From contig NOKP01000019.1 in the NCBI GenBank assembly GCA_002682825.1, positions 806,001-870,000 of the forward strand: 64,000 bases of DNA. The letters are read 5' to 3'. Under the pieces are notes generated by a model. The model was not told the origin of the DNA. It did no database searches and saw only the letters and a list, made by a program, of their open reading frames with translations. Every line of letters starts with the position of its first letter. Positions within the stretch are counted from its first letter, which is position 1. This document shows, in pieces, positions 20,793 to 31,786 of this stretch. Source of the DNA: Neonectria sp. B-13 (lineage: Eukaryota > Ascomycota > Sordariomycetes > Hypocreales > Nectriaceae). Made by a program: the position numbers and the translations under genes.

Positions 20793-23014
20793 TTTAAGGT
20801 AGTGGAGGACGTAAAGAAAAGAAAAGGTCAAATTGAGGATTCGCAAGAACTGGGTTTTATCTGTTTTTACATGGGAAAGTAAGGACCCTAGCATCAATGC
20901 ATGTGAACGAATTTTTCATCTTCCACTATGGATTCAACGCCCGGACAATACACTCACGTCAACCCTGCCGAGTCTATGGCATTAAGAGTGCAAGTGCCGA
21001 GGTAAGTGGACGAATGCCAGATGTAGGTGAGACGGCCGACGCCGATATATCATCAGGGGTGAGTCCGGGATGAACACGAGCCTCCCTCTGGATGCTACAC
21101 CAATCGGAAGGGAGATAATTATGATTTGATAATACCATGACGATTAAGATGGAGACTCCGGCATCTAAATATTTACTTACGCTAAATACGGTGTCTAACC
21201 CCGGAAGCCAGCCGACGGAAATCCACTTAACCGGAAAGGTTTCTGAATACGGCAACAGTGGCCGACTGCCCCTTTTCTGGGCCAAGTGTATCCGTACTCA
21301 ATGTCCGTCTGTGTTTCGAATACAAGCAGCCAGGTGGTACTTATGCCCTACTGCATACTGGGATTGCTCGCTACCCCTTACACCTGTACGATTCTGTGCC
21401 CAGAGCCAGAAAGTTGCCAGCAGAAACGCCTCCGTTTCAAACTCGGACTATGTTGAATGGAAGAAAACGACCAAGGCCATCAGAGAAACCTGAAGCTCAT
21501 CGAGATTTTCACAACTATATCGAGAGGATCACTCAATATGCCGTAGTAGATTTCGATCGAGGCGCCTTTGAGTTTATACACATGAAGTATGAAAGCAAGT
21601 AGAAATGCTGATCGTGTAATGACACACGAAGGAGCGTATATCAGAACGCAGAAGATGCTCCTGAGATTTGGGCAAGAAGAACAAAATCACGATGGCGAAT
21701 ACCCTGATTTTCTGAACCCTTCTCCGGGATCTCAATAGTCTGGTTGACCGGTTTCTGCAGGAGTTCTACTCTCTCCAATATCAACTGCAAGCTATCCAGA
21801 CGAAATGGAAGCCTCCTCAGCTGGGCGTCGATGCTGGGCGAGTCTGTACGAGACAATCCTTCTCGGCTTGTGTCAGTGACACTGAAACAGCCTGGCGAGA
21901 AAGTCCTCGTCATTCAAGACTGCCCTATCCTGTGAGCGCACCAGCATTGCTAGAGTCTTCAGCTCACCCTCGAGGCAGCGAATGTCGAGAAAGACCCGCC
22001 ACCGGGGTCACCTGCTAGCTCACTATGGAAGCTTTAAGATGTACTTCTAGTAGACAGCGCTCTCAGATCCCGTACCTAAGCTAACTGTTGATAGTTACGA
22101 ACATTCTAATCATTGTCGGCAACAACAAGTGATCAAATAAGTTTGACCCCTGAATCCCTCACTCCTTTTCAAGCCATGTTCATCAAAGTCGTCTTTACTG
22201 CATCCTGACCAAAATGGTCATCATCCATTGCGATGACGAGCCTTTGGTATAGCTCAGATTACGGCATCTCGCTTAGATTCTCAAAATATTTATTACATAT
22301 GAACAAATGATAATTGATAGCGGACTGACTTTGGGAGAGACTCTTTAACACTCACACCTTGTACGAGACCAATATTAGTGGTAAAGGATGCCTGCGAGAC
22401 TTTCCCACCCCGCGTCTTGCTCCTAACTGATGCACCGGGTTGGCATTTTTCTTACCAATTGCATCTGCTTATCTGGGCAACGATTCAAGTTACTTAGTAT
22501 TGTGGGTTCTTCAGGATTTTAAGCCAGGAAATTGCCTCAATGTATATGCTTTATGGCAACCGTCAGTTAAACATGGACTTGTGGGTATGCTGGGTTGATG
22601 CGAGACGTTCATCGGCTCGATTAGAATATGTAGCATACATGTTGAAAAAGAAAAGTCGGTGGTGCAACAAGAAGATTTGGGCCACTTGGAGGTGACGGAT
22701 TAGAACGTAGGAATGGGAGTTCACAGTCAGACTATTTTTCACGACTCTCGAAATGGCTTAGTCTAGATGGTAACGACTGTGATGCACCATGAACTTGGTG
22801 CTCATTTACCACTTCCTCGCTGCCAATCAATGTATCATGAGAATAGTTGTATGAACCTTTAGCTAACCCTAGAGTTTTCTCAGCTGAGAGGAGACACAAC
22901 ACCTCTAAGTGACATTATTGTATCTGCATCCGTTTCTAGAGTCGGCCTCTGCGCTAGTAGATACGCTAACAGCATGGAGCTTGCCAGCACTAATGTCTGA
23001 GATCAACATTCCGT
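20793..23014. other. Intergenic with weak coding traces
   Basis: A plus-strand frame at 21258-21602 and a minus-strand frame at 21641-21913 are open for about 90-115 codons. On the minus strand, 21641-21990 reads in two frames as helical charged sequence (CLEGELKTLAMLVRSQDRA, then RLPFRLDSLQLILERVELL). This resembles a fragment of a fungal helical or membrane-associated protein, but I cannot name it. From 22000 to 23014 I see nothing coding. Confidence 0.4.
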
Positions 23015-24900
23015 CTAATTTGTTGACTCCAGTGACTCATAAACCTGGAGTGCTTTGATATACTCTTCTAGAGTCAAATTAGGAAAGGCGGCACACCACG
23101 TAGTCTCTGCATGGTGCTAGGAGTACTTACTTGCTAATTTCCACCGGGTGCCAAGCGACTGAAGGACATCCTTGATCCTGACTGCTCTGGAAAGAGATTC
23201 ATGATCCCCTGTCTCGTGTACTACCCACAGATAGGTCGCGGAAGCTTGATACAAACAGTCGCATATTAAGGGACTCGCTCTCAGCAAACCACCCAGCTCT
23301 ATAACTGCTGATATCTCATTGGCAAAGAGGAACACAGCACTAGATACTTCTTTCAGATCTGCCATAGAAATTTTCTGCATTTCCAAGAGAGCTGGACACC
23401 CCAACTGATTCACATCATTCTTTTCAGGACAAGAGTACTCGTCGTAGAGGCTGAGCAACCCACTATAACATAAAGCTCTAGCAGTGAAAAGGGGCAGGTG
23501 AGCTGTGGGATCATCTGACTTCTCCAAGAGTTCGTCAGACTTGTTTGAAACGGTGATTTGTAACGCTTTGAGGGTGTGATGAAGTTGAATGGCTTCTTGA
23601 TACCGAAAGTCAGGATCAGTGTCTCCATCGCTAACGTTTCGCAGGACACGAGACAGTAGATGAGATGCCTGACATGTTCTAGCGAAGGGGCACACCTGTG
23701 CTGTTGTATTGGTTGATACTGCAAGCGGTTGAATATGAGTGAGTTCCTGCTTAACATTAGAGTGGTGAGATTGTATGGAAACCATAAAGCTTACCCCTCT
23801 ATCCCAAGACTTATCGTCGAGGGGAAGAAATTCATCTGGACGGGCATCTTCGCAGGCAAAGGGGCGATAACTTCCACCAATGTTGACATATCTGAATGTT
23901 TGTAAGCCATTGTCTCAATACCCGGTGTAGGGATCTCATAAACAATAGAAATATCAGAAAGGGCGGGGTAGCTTACCTGTCGAGGAGGATCACAGCCCAC
24001 CAGGATCTTCGCCTTTCTTCCAGCTCAGTTGACGTTACTGCTGCTCAGTCAGAATGGGAGACACATACTACAGACAGGGTTGATATTTACTAGGCGGGCT
24101 GAGCATCTGTGGCGCCTTGTTCTTATCATTGACGCCCATGGCATACCCTAGCCTTGCACAGTGACCTATGGTGAGATACGCGGCCGGATAAATTGCATTC
24201 GATATCTCGTACAAGGCGATCAAGAGATTTGCTTGCAACAACCGAATAGAAAATATGTTGCATCTCTCAACGTAGGAGCAGCATGATTTTGCAAGCCCAT
24301 AGACATCTCGATAGGATAGGTCGCTGTCACCGGCTTGGTGGGTATGTAATTGCATTGCCATCATTAACAGGGAAGTATCAGCGTTGAGGGAGCTCGTCGA
24401 GCTGCGTAGTTCCCGGTATAACCGCAACTTGGAAACTGGTTGGTGAGACTTAGACATTGTGATCGTGAAGAATGAGGTGGTTATTTACCGATGGGAAAAA
24501 AACTGTGGACAGAGTTGAAATAGACGTCCGCATCGTATATTGGCGACTGGCTTCTGAGGGAGCCGAACATTTCTTGAGGGAGATTGGCAGTTGCTTTCCA
24601 CGGAGGGTGCTGCATGTGCTGAAAACCTTCGAAATCAAGGAAAAATAAGGCAGGAAAGTCCTGCCCTTCGGTTGGTGGGCTCGAGTAAGATGCCCTGTCA
24701 AGGTTGAGGACTAATGGAGAAGCATCACTGGGGCTTTGAGTTGGGCCTGGTCGGTTGGCATGTGGTGCGGAGTTGCCGCTGATGCTGTAGTCACAAGACC
24801 GCCCATTCTTCTGGCACAGTGAGCACTCGGGAATCTCCTTGGTGCATTTCCGCTTCTGCTTGCGACAGGCCTGGCATGCGCGGGGAGCCAATGACGGCAT
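23015..24900 (-). CDS. Zn2Cys6 fungal transcription factor
   Basis: Six exons: 24900-24489, 24435-24091, 24037-23977, 23891-23795, 23746-23131 and 23067-23015. All introns (53, 53, 85, 48 and 63 bp) are GT-AG and the frame is continuous for 527 aa. The binuclear zinc cluster at residues 9-36 reads C-x2-C-x6-C-x5-C-x2-C-x6-C (CQACRKQKRKC ... CSLCQKNGRSC). A Ser/Pro linker follows, then the fungal-specific middle homology region: YFNSVHSFFPIVSKLRLYREL, the helical SYRDVYGLAKSCCSYVERC, LEERRRSWWAVILLDRYVNIGG and FARTCQASHLLSRVL. It should bind DNA with CGG half-sites and act in the nucleus. Its own 5' flank carries an array of CGG triplets, which suggests autoregulation. Its nearest intact minus-strand neighbour is the peroxidase. 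Confidence 0.9.
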
Positions 24901-25893
24901 CGTGCCAGGTTACAACATGTACTTTCGTAGTCTAAGATGATGATTGTTTGGGCGAAGTCGAGCGGAAGCGGGGACGGACGCGGGCGGGGTGCGGGGTGCG
25001 GAGTGCGGCCGCATCTATATCCGTCCCGCCCGCAAGCTGCATATCCACTGCATGTGTACTTGGATTTCCCCTCTTTGCGGCTTTCGCAGTTCTCTGTATC
25101 TACATTGGCGTGGACAGACCACTTGACCGATACTCTGCTGGACAAAACTACCTGGACGAAACTACCGACAACTCTCCCGATTGGCTCATACACGCGCCTG
25201 TGTATCAATTTTGGAGCGGTCAATCCTCTGTCAATACCGGCATGACCAGACAGCTAGCTACCTGTCATATGGCCTCAAACCAATGATATTTACCAGGTAT
25301 CCGTATCCTTCGAGTTTCAGCTACTTGAGAATGGCGATACAGTCATACACATACACTAAACTCACCCATCACTCCCGAGATTTCCCATGCTTTATAACTT
25401 AGCGTGCTCTGAACGTGCCGCTTCAGAATTACGGTTTCTCCTTCACCAAGCCTACATGTAGAGCGTTGATTATGGAGACTTTTGCAGCTACGTGGGGGAT
25501 AACGAAATCCTCAAGCGCAAACCGGGCAGCTTAAAGCTCTATGACACCGAAGTTGCAAGGAGCCTTTCACAGCTCTTGATGCAAGATAGAGACAGGAGGT
25601 GGGCCATTTTCATCCACGATGTCGACTCATTGACCAAGGATGTGATTATTGAGGAGCCCGACAAGGTGCCACAACTTGTTCCACTCGGTTCCATATTCGA
25701 TGATAAGACCGAATATTACGGTACGGTAACAGCTCCAACCTCGTACCCCCACAGCCCTCCCAACAGAGATGAGAAGAGAGCCTTGCTAGTCTTCAGTGTG
25801 GCAACATGCAAACTCGCCTAGACCGTATTGTATCCGCAACCGTGCGCACAAACCACTAGATAGTAGAACCCATGCTACGCAGCCTGGCAATGA
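24901..25893. other. Intergenic between regulator and NACHT fragment
   Basis: After the GC-rich regulatory block, the sequence holds a 109-codon plus-strand frame at 25492-25821 that reads plausibly as protein (IFIHDVDSLTKDVIIEEPDK). It could be the 5' part of the decayed gene that follows, but no domain is recognisable. Confidence 0.4.
24988..25030. promoter_or_regulatory. CGG heptad array plus TGCGGCCGCA palindrome
   Basis: Three tandem 7-bp units (GGTGCGG, GGTGCGG, AGTGCGG at 24988-25008) run into the perfect palindrome TGCGGCCGCA (25004-25013). The decamer CCGTCCCGCC follows 7 bp later at 25021-25030. The block lies 90-130 bp upstream of the zinc-cluster regulator's ATG. The same palindrome-plus-decamer pair occurs at 13296-13325. 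Zn2Cys6 proteins bind paired CGG triplets, so an operator role is reasonable but untested. Confidence 0.5.
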
Positions 25894-26247
25894 GGGTCAT
25901 GTTCTGCCATATGGATCTGTGGGAAAGCGGGAAGCGGCAAATCTGTGCTCGCAAAGACAATGCGAGATGGACTACTGACGCAGGCCAGTGTGACGGAGTC
26001 ACTGGTCTGCTCTTGGTTCTACAGCGCTATAGACAACCTCACACTGCATGGACAGATGTTCTCAGCAATACTGCACCAGATGCTGTCTCAGGATGACGAC
26101 CTATTTCAGTCCGTCAAGGCACCGATAGGGAATTGCTGGCTTCTCAAGACAACACATTATAGCGCTATCCTCTCACAATCCGACGATAGAAGAATGGCCG
26201 AAACTGACCGCAGTTCTAAATTAGTCAGACTGGCGTCTTGTCTGTAA
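25894..26247 (+). pseudogene. NACHT/P-loop NTPase (NOD-like receptor) fragment
   Basis: An open frame directly after an in-frame TGA (25891-25893) reads SAIWICGKAGSGKSVLAKTM. It contains a perfect Walker A motif in the context usual for fungal NACHT proteins (a Trp-Ile-x-Gly-Lys entry strand). Downstream residues, CSWFYSAIDNLTLHGQMFSAILHQMLSQ, match the region after the P-loop in these proteins, where 'SFFFNARG..LEKS...LRSLLYQLL' is typical. No Walker B motif, sensor or repeat domain follows before the stop at 26245-26247. It is therefore a stub of a STAND-type receptor, a class linked in fungi to non-self recognition and cell death. Confidence 0.65.
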
Positions 26248-26417
26248 TGTTTCGAGGTTGTGCAAAGCTCTCGCTTAATGTCGACAGAGCTAGCGATACA
26301 GGTTCATTAATAAATACTCTCCTCTGCCGACCACACAACTGCTCAATCAAGCCCCCTCCCTTGAGACTCAGCTGATCCTTCCTCTCAATTTCAGTGGATC
26401 AACATCTATTCTTCGCC

Positions 26418-27505
26418 ATGGCCAACCACATTCCCAAACCGCTGAGCCTGATTGATAAGGCTCAGCTCGCCCTTATCATTCCTAGGGTGCTGGTGGTAGG
26501 GATATTCGATTTCATCCGAAGAACGTAGATCAGGAGATCCATCAGCTGCAAGACCGTTAAGCGCGACCTTCAAAGAGCCTTTCTTAGCAACTATGACCTT
26601 GTGCCGACTAAACAAGCTCGTGCATTGATGGGTAGAACAAGCGGCCAAGCGATTATTCGCGATTGCGAATCGAAGCAGCTCCATCATTCATCGATACCAC
26701 TTGAGGATATAGACGGCTTCCCACCAGCCACATTGCATTTCGTCGACTGCAGTCCACAGGACGCAGGTAGATTTTATCTTTACTTCCACGGCCGTGATTA
26801 CTCCATGCCTTTTCAGACAATTGACTTCCCTTTGATGGAAGCCACGGTTGCTGGTGCTTCTTTGGTAGTGTTGGAACACTCTCTGGCTCCCGAGAGCAAG
26901 TACCCAGTGCAACTCGCTCAAGCTGCTGCGGCTTAGCGCTTCTTGTTGAAAGACCACCTGATGTCCGACATCATCATAGGAGGCGACTCGGCAGGGGGTA
27001 ACCTCACACTTTCTCTGCTTGCCCATCTACAAAAGCCTCACCCTCGCATAACACCGATCACCTCCCTGAGTGGAAGACCGGATTAGCTACTCGGTACCAT
27101 TGCTATTAGCGCGAGGGCAAGTGACAAAACAACCTATCCAAGCATAACTTCCAATGCAGGCAAGGATTACTTGAGTGCCAGGAGTCTGCAAGCAATTGTT
27201 GCCAACTGGAGCCCGCTGCAGGAGGTCTGGGCTGGAGCATCCTACGGTGACGCCGCCATCTGGAGCAATATCCGCGCCGAGCGCGTCCTCATTTAGTGGG
27301 AGGAGACGAGCTTTGCCGCGACGGCGTTATAGAGGCGAGAAAGCTAATGGGAGCGCGAGAAGAGGTTGGGTCACCAGTGCGGATTATTATCTGCCCCGGC
27401 GAAGTTCATGTACAGATGCAAATGGACTATATACTAGGTATTACAGATAGGCATATGCTAACTGAAGAAATGCCGGTCTGTTATCTGGGTAGACTTTCGC
27501 CACTC
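26418..27505 (+). pseudogene. Alpha/beta hydrolase (fold-3, HSL-like) with in-frame stops
   Basis: The frame from ATG 26418 (MANHIPKPLSLIDKAQLALI) runs colinear with the alpha/beta-hydrolase-3 family for about 290 codons. It is interrupted by TAG codons at 26526, 26934 and 27084. A 1-bp shift near 27294 then moves the last part (VGGDELCRDGVIEARKLMGA, CPGEVHVQM) to another frame. Recognisable parts are the oxyanion region FHGRDY (usually HGGGY), LEHSLAPESKYP, the nucleophile elbow GGDSAGGNL and the catalytic His region PGEVHVQ. Ser and His are kept, but the oxyanion glycines are changed and the stops prevent translation. The intact ancestor would be a serine esterase or amidase. Between the stops the sequence is still well conserved, so inactivation looks fairly recent. 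Confidence 0.8.
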
Positions 27506-27569
27506 ACTGATGCGTCAACCTTCGCACCAAGAGTCTGGTCACACCGCATTAGGAGATACATCACCCAAG

Positions 27570-27725
27570 GTTGATATTTGCAAGAAACTCGAGCTCGGTT
27601 TCGCCGAAACATGTGCCAAGAACGGCGTTTTGATTGCCCCTGATGGTGTGTATCTATCCGAACAGTTTGGCTGGTTCTGGATCACCTTTACGATAGGAAG
27701 GAGACATGAAAGGAAGGCACTGTAG
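27570..27725 (+). pseudogene. C-terminal stub of a class I/II aminotransferase
   Basis: The frame ending at 27725 contains FAETCAKNGVLIAPDGVYL then SEQFGWFWITF, resembling the last strands of PLP-dependent aminotransferases of the ACC-synthase/alanine type, where 'G..Y...pGWFRitF' holds the carboxylate-binding Arg. Here that Arg is Trp. No catalytic lysine region is found upstream, where the hydrolase relic lies instead. It is best read as the tail of a deleted gene. Confidence 0.5.
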
Positions 27726-27860
27726 AGTGTGAAAGTCGACCTGATGATTGAGTACTAGCTAGTAAACTAAGCCCTTCTACTTGTCAAAAGGTGCCCTAGT
27801 ATATTCTTGCAAATTGATACCACAAGGCACTATCTAAGATTTAGACATCCTTAGTCTAAT

Positions 27861-28219
27861 TCAGCAGTAGTCACTCTTGCCATCTCCACCATCATTGCAG
27901 GTGCCACAGTACTTCTTAAAGTCAATATCGCCGTTGCTGCCACCAATACAGTTGAACAAAGAGTTGTTGATGTGGTTGGCATCAGTCGACTGCCCGTTAG
28001 CCGAGAGTTCGGCGCTGATCTGGTTGTAGTAGTTTCCTATAGTATCATAAGCATGCGCCTACGATGTGGTAGATTGATTCAGCAATCCGGGAGATAGCTC
28101 TTACCCCTCCTCAGGAGAACGTAACCACAGTAGTTGAGGCCCTTCTTGCAGTTCTTTGCTTCAGCGATAGGAGCAAAGATTGCGAGAGCAGCAACGGAAA
28201 GACAAGCCAGCTTAACCAT
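27861..28219 (-). CDS. Small secreted cysteine-containing protein
   Basis: Two exons, 28219-28105 and 28036-27861, joined across a 68-bp GT-AG intron, giving 96 aa. The signal peptide MVKLACLSVAALAIFAPIAEA is clear, leaving a mature protein of about 75 residues. That part has six cysteines (NCKKGLNYCGY ... FNCIGG ... KYCGTCNDGG ... DYC), consistent with three disulfides. The layout CxxGLxYCGY...LL...GNYY and C(I/V)GGSNG..I.F...C resembles a widespread family of small secreted proteins in plant- and insect-associated ascomycetes, whose function I do not know. It could be an effector or an antimicrobial, but neither role is shown here. A TATA-like element lies 107 bp upstream. It is the only intact gene in a 6-kb stretch of relics. 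Confidence 0.85.
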
Positions 28220-28325
28220 GGTGGAGGATTGATTGATGTTGAAAAATGGATTGCTTAGGATGACAAGGTGGTGTGAAGTGCGAGATGTTGATGGGGGGTT
28301 ATGAAAAGTAGGAGCCAGCAGACAT

Positions 28326-28334
28326 CTTATATAG
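28326..28334 (-). promoter_or_regulatory. TATA-like element of the small secreted protein gene
   Basis: The minus strand reads CTATATAAG about 107 bp upstream of the ATG. Position and motif fit a core promoter. Confidence 0.45.
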
Positions 28335-31300
28335 ACATTGTCATGCGATATCAAAAATTTCTCAGACTGGTCGGCCCGTTATTCTGATCTTGACTACATG
28401 TGAGACCGATGTGCAAGAGCTGCGCCAAGAGCGGCGAAGCATGGAGTCTGGTCTCCAAAGATTCCATGTACTAACCCAGAATGAGAGGTTCAGTTTCGAC
28501 GACGTCGACCAACATGCATATTCAACGTGCGATGGTCAAGTCAGAATATGCAGCCATTGTCCAGGGGATTCTTAGCGACGCAGACGGCATATTTCCGAAG
28601 GATTGCAGGGCGCGATATCCGGCAGGCAAGGCAACGAGCCAATTGAAAACGTCGGCAGTGTAGCCATAGAGGCAACAGCAAACATTTCGAAAGACCCAGG
28701 TAAAAGGGCAAAGTAAGAGAAACCACCGCAACAGGGATCTTCTTCCAGATAGCACAAGAGCCCGTGACGAGGCGGTAGGGATAGGAGCAACGTTGCGCTG
28801 GCGAATTTCAGACCCCGCAACAATATAGAAGGAGTCGGCGATGAATGCTGATGGTGACAATGCAGCAAACGATCACGCGTGAGATGGTAGTGTCAATGAA
28901 TAGCAACTCATCGAATGCGACCAGTGATCAATACGATATTTTCGGTCAAACCCAACGCTGGCTTCAGGCTCTCCATCTGTAATACCATACAAGTACGAGC
29001 TAAGCATGGCGGGACGGCCCCGCCAATCTGAGGACAGGGTCGAAACATTCCTTTTGCAGAGGCGGAGCAATGGTACGGAAGGCGATCCGCGGGCTCAGCT
29101 CCTGTGGCTTTGCCACAACCTGGACGCCAAGCACCAATCCGGATGAGGTCTCCAGAAATGTGCTCAGCAAGTACCCTATCCCTTTGAGTGTCGTAAGGCA
29201 ACACTTCCGTAGTAAAGATACATGCAGTAACGTTGAGCAGCCGCTGATGTTGCAAATTAGCAGCAGAAATAGCAATCACTGCTGAGTTCAATGTATCTCT
29301 ATGTCGATCCAAGAAGTGTGAGGACTTGTATTGCCACATAAATTTGTGTGAGGTCTAATCTACCTTTCAATTGTTACCTTCTGGTTTGGATCAAATCCTT
29401 GCTCGTGACCTAAGTGTTGCCTTACGATACTCAAAGGGCCAATTTGTGTTGGAAGTGCGCTGTGCTCCGTGCCGTGTTCCGTGACACGAGCTAAAAGTGG
29501 AATGGGCACAGGACCTGGTGATCTGGACTGAGGATTCAAGCAGCCAGAAATCAGGCAAGACCAACCTCGACGGGGTTGTCCAGGGTCAAATTTTAAAGCA
29601 AATCCTTGCTGATCAGGGATCAAGGAAAGCAAACCAATCAGTGTCAACTGCAGCGATGCATTAAGGCACGACGCCCCCGCATTACTCCGTATATGCTACC
29701 AACAGGAACAGCACACACCCGCCCGCTCCTGAGCAAATTTGCCTTGAGTAAGCCGCGGAGCGGCGACAGCCCGAGATATGCGGTTGGGTCTTAGCGGATT
29801 TGTTTAGGGCCATGGTAAGCTGACCGGGGACAATCCCTGATCACTGGCTGACGTTCGAAGTGGAATGGCTCGTTAATGAGTTGTTTCAATTCAAGCTCCG
29901 TCGTAAGCCAACCCAGATCTCTCCGATCAGCCGCGGTGCAAAATGGGTGTCACATGCCTCCTTGTCTCTGCCTTGCCTCGACGCAGTCGTCTCCGTGCAA
30001 CCTTCATCAATGATTCATGGCAAATACTCAAGGACTTATGCGTATTTACTTAATACCAATGTTCATTTGTTGTCCGCCTAAAGGATCCATAACCAAGTAA
30101 CCCCGATTGCGGTCGCTTGAGTTGTTCAACTGCGGAATAAATTCCTTTGCAGGAGCTGTCATTAAACCATGCAAGCCCGGAGCTGTGCCTCACTGTATCC
30201 TCGCATCTAGAGCCAACGCACAATACATCCTCGAGGGAACATCGGTTATCGATTTCGCACTGTACGATCCAGTTCCCGCCCCGCCGTCCCATCCCCCGCC
30301 CGCAGTCGGAAATTGAGGCTTAGGGCAATTACGGTTTGGCCAATCTTTTTGCCCCACGTTGGCTGTGCGAGTATTCGTATTGACCCCTTCCATGAAATAA
30401 TTAGGACTCTTGCTATTACGTACACAGCCTTCCGTAGTGGCGTTGGTCAGACCAGGGTGTTCTTGTATAAATGATTTGGACTGAAAGCCAGGCTGAAAAC
30501 ATGTAATGAATGGTTTAAATAAAGCTAAAATGGAACGGCAGCGTTGAAAGAGGTGGGATGGACTGACGTTGTCGCTCCGTGGCCTATCAGGGATCAAGTG
30601 AGATGTCAAGAGGAGGGAAGACGTTCGCATTGAAGCACTGTAAGATATTGTAGAGCTCACACGCGATGCTTGACTTCCAAATGCAATCAAGGAGTCTTTA
30701 AAGAAAGTAGTCAAGGCTGATGAAGAAGCCGATCTGGTCAGATGGTTGGGGTCTGCTCTCCATTATTTTAACTCCATACGATCAGACATCTGTGAGGAGA
30801 GTTGAGCAATAGTTATATGGACATGCACTGCGCGTGCCATTGCCTATCCAGAATTTGCTGGAGACCTAAACATGATAACAATCTCCGCCTAACTTCCAAT
30901 CTGCTTTATTTCGGTTGTCCTTTATGTTGATATTTCACCCTTAGCCCGCCAAGTTGAGAATGCACACTTACTAGATATTAAGACTCACCACTATGAGCCC
31001 ACCCTCTCCCAGCTTACAGGCCTAGACAAGGCCATGCACATCTTCAATAAGCTTGATCATTATTAGGTCTATCGTCTACATGGCATATCTTTTCCATCAG
31101 TCGCTGATTGTCTATATTTCTACTATATTCTCTATTATAACGGTCCTTTCCATACTTGTTCCTTGAAATGTGATGCTCTATCCTATGGTTGGCGCCTAGA
31201 ATTTTCCTGGTCTACTACGTATAAGGCTTTTTCTTCAAATTGCGGTCAATAATCAGGGAGTAATGAGCTCCGCGGCATGGTAGCTACCCTAGTACAAAGC

Positions 31301-31786
31301 GAAAGACGCAACGGCGGATGATAAGACAGCAATAGTCCTGGTCCCAAACCAACATTCTCCCTAGGGGTCCGAAGACGATGGAGCAATCGGTGCTGTGAGG
31401 CCTCCCAGTTCTATCAACTCTGAAATGGCCAAGCCATACTTATTCGAATCCTCCAATTATCGAACTAGTTCTGCCAATTGGTTAAGCTCCTTCATTGATT
31501 GACTTCCTCGCCAGCCCATCTTGGATAAATTATATCATTACAAAGCTGGAAATACAGGAGTGTCACAAAGGGACTAAGAAAGGCATTTTTAACAATTTAG
31601 TCCCATATGAAAGTGTCCTAAATAGAAGGCTTTTGCATACCCCTTTTAATGCTGCATTGAGAGTCTAGGGTGGGAAGCCTGTCAGTCGTTTAATTCTAGT
31701 TCCTCAGTTATTGAGATTTCAAAAATATCAAGAAAATACGTGCTAGAATTTCTACTTTATTCTATATCGACAAACCCGCCATTTTA
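28335..31786. other. Long gene-poor region
   Basis: Many short frames occur on both strands, the longest being 174 codons on the minus strand at 30190-30714 and 143 codons at 28908-29339. Their translations have no domain, signal or repeat that I recognise. A plus-strand frame near 28430-28560 (GLQRFHVLTQNERFSFDDVDQHAYST) reads like protein and could be another relic. A GC-rich patch at about 30273-30304 stands out from AT-rich surroundings. From 30800 to 31786 I see only AT-rich DNA. Confidence 0.45.

Noticed and set aside
21641..21990. Possible relic of a helical fungal protein on the minus strand
   Set aside because: The translation looks protein-like in two frames but matches no motif I can name; left as a note in the intergenic entry.
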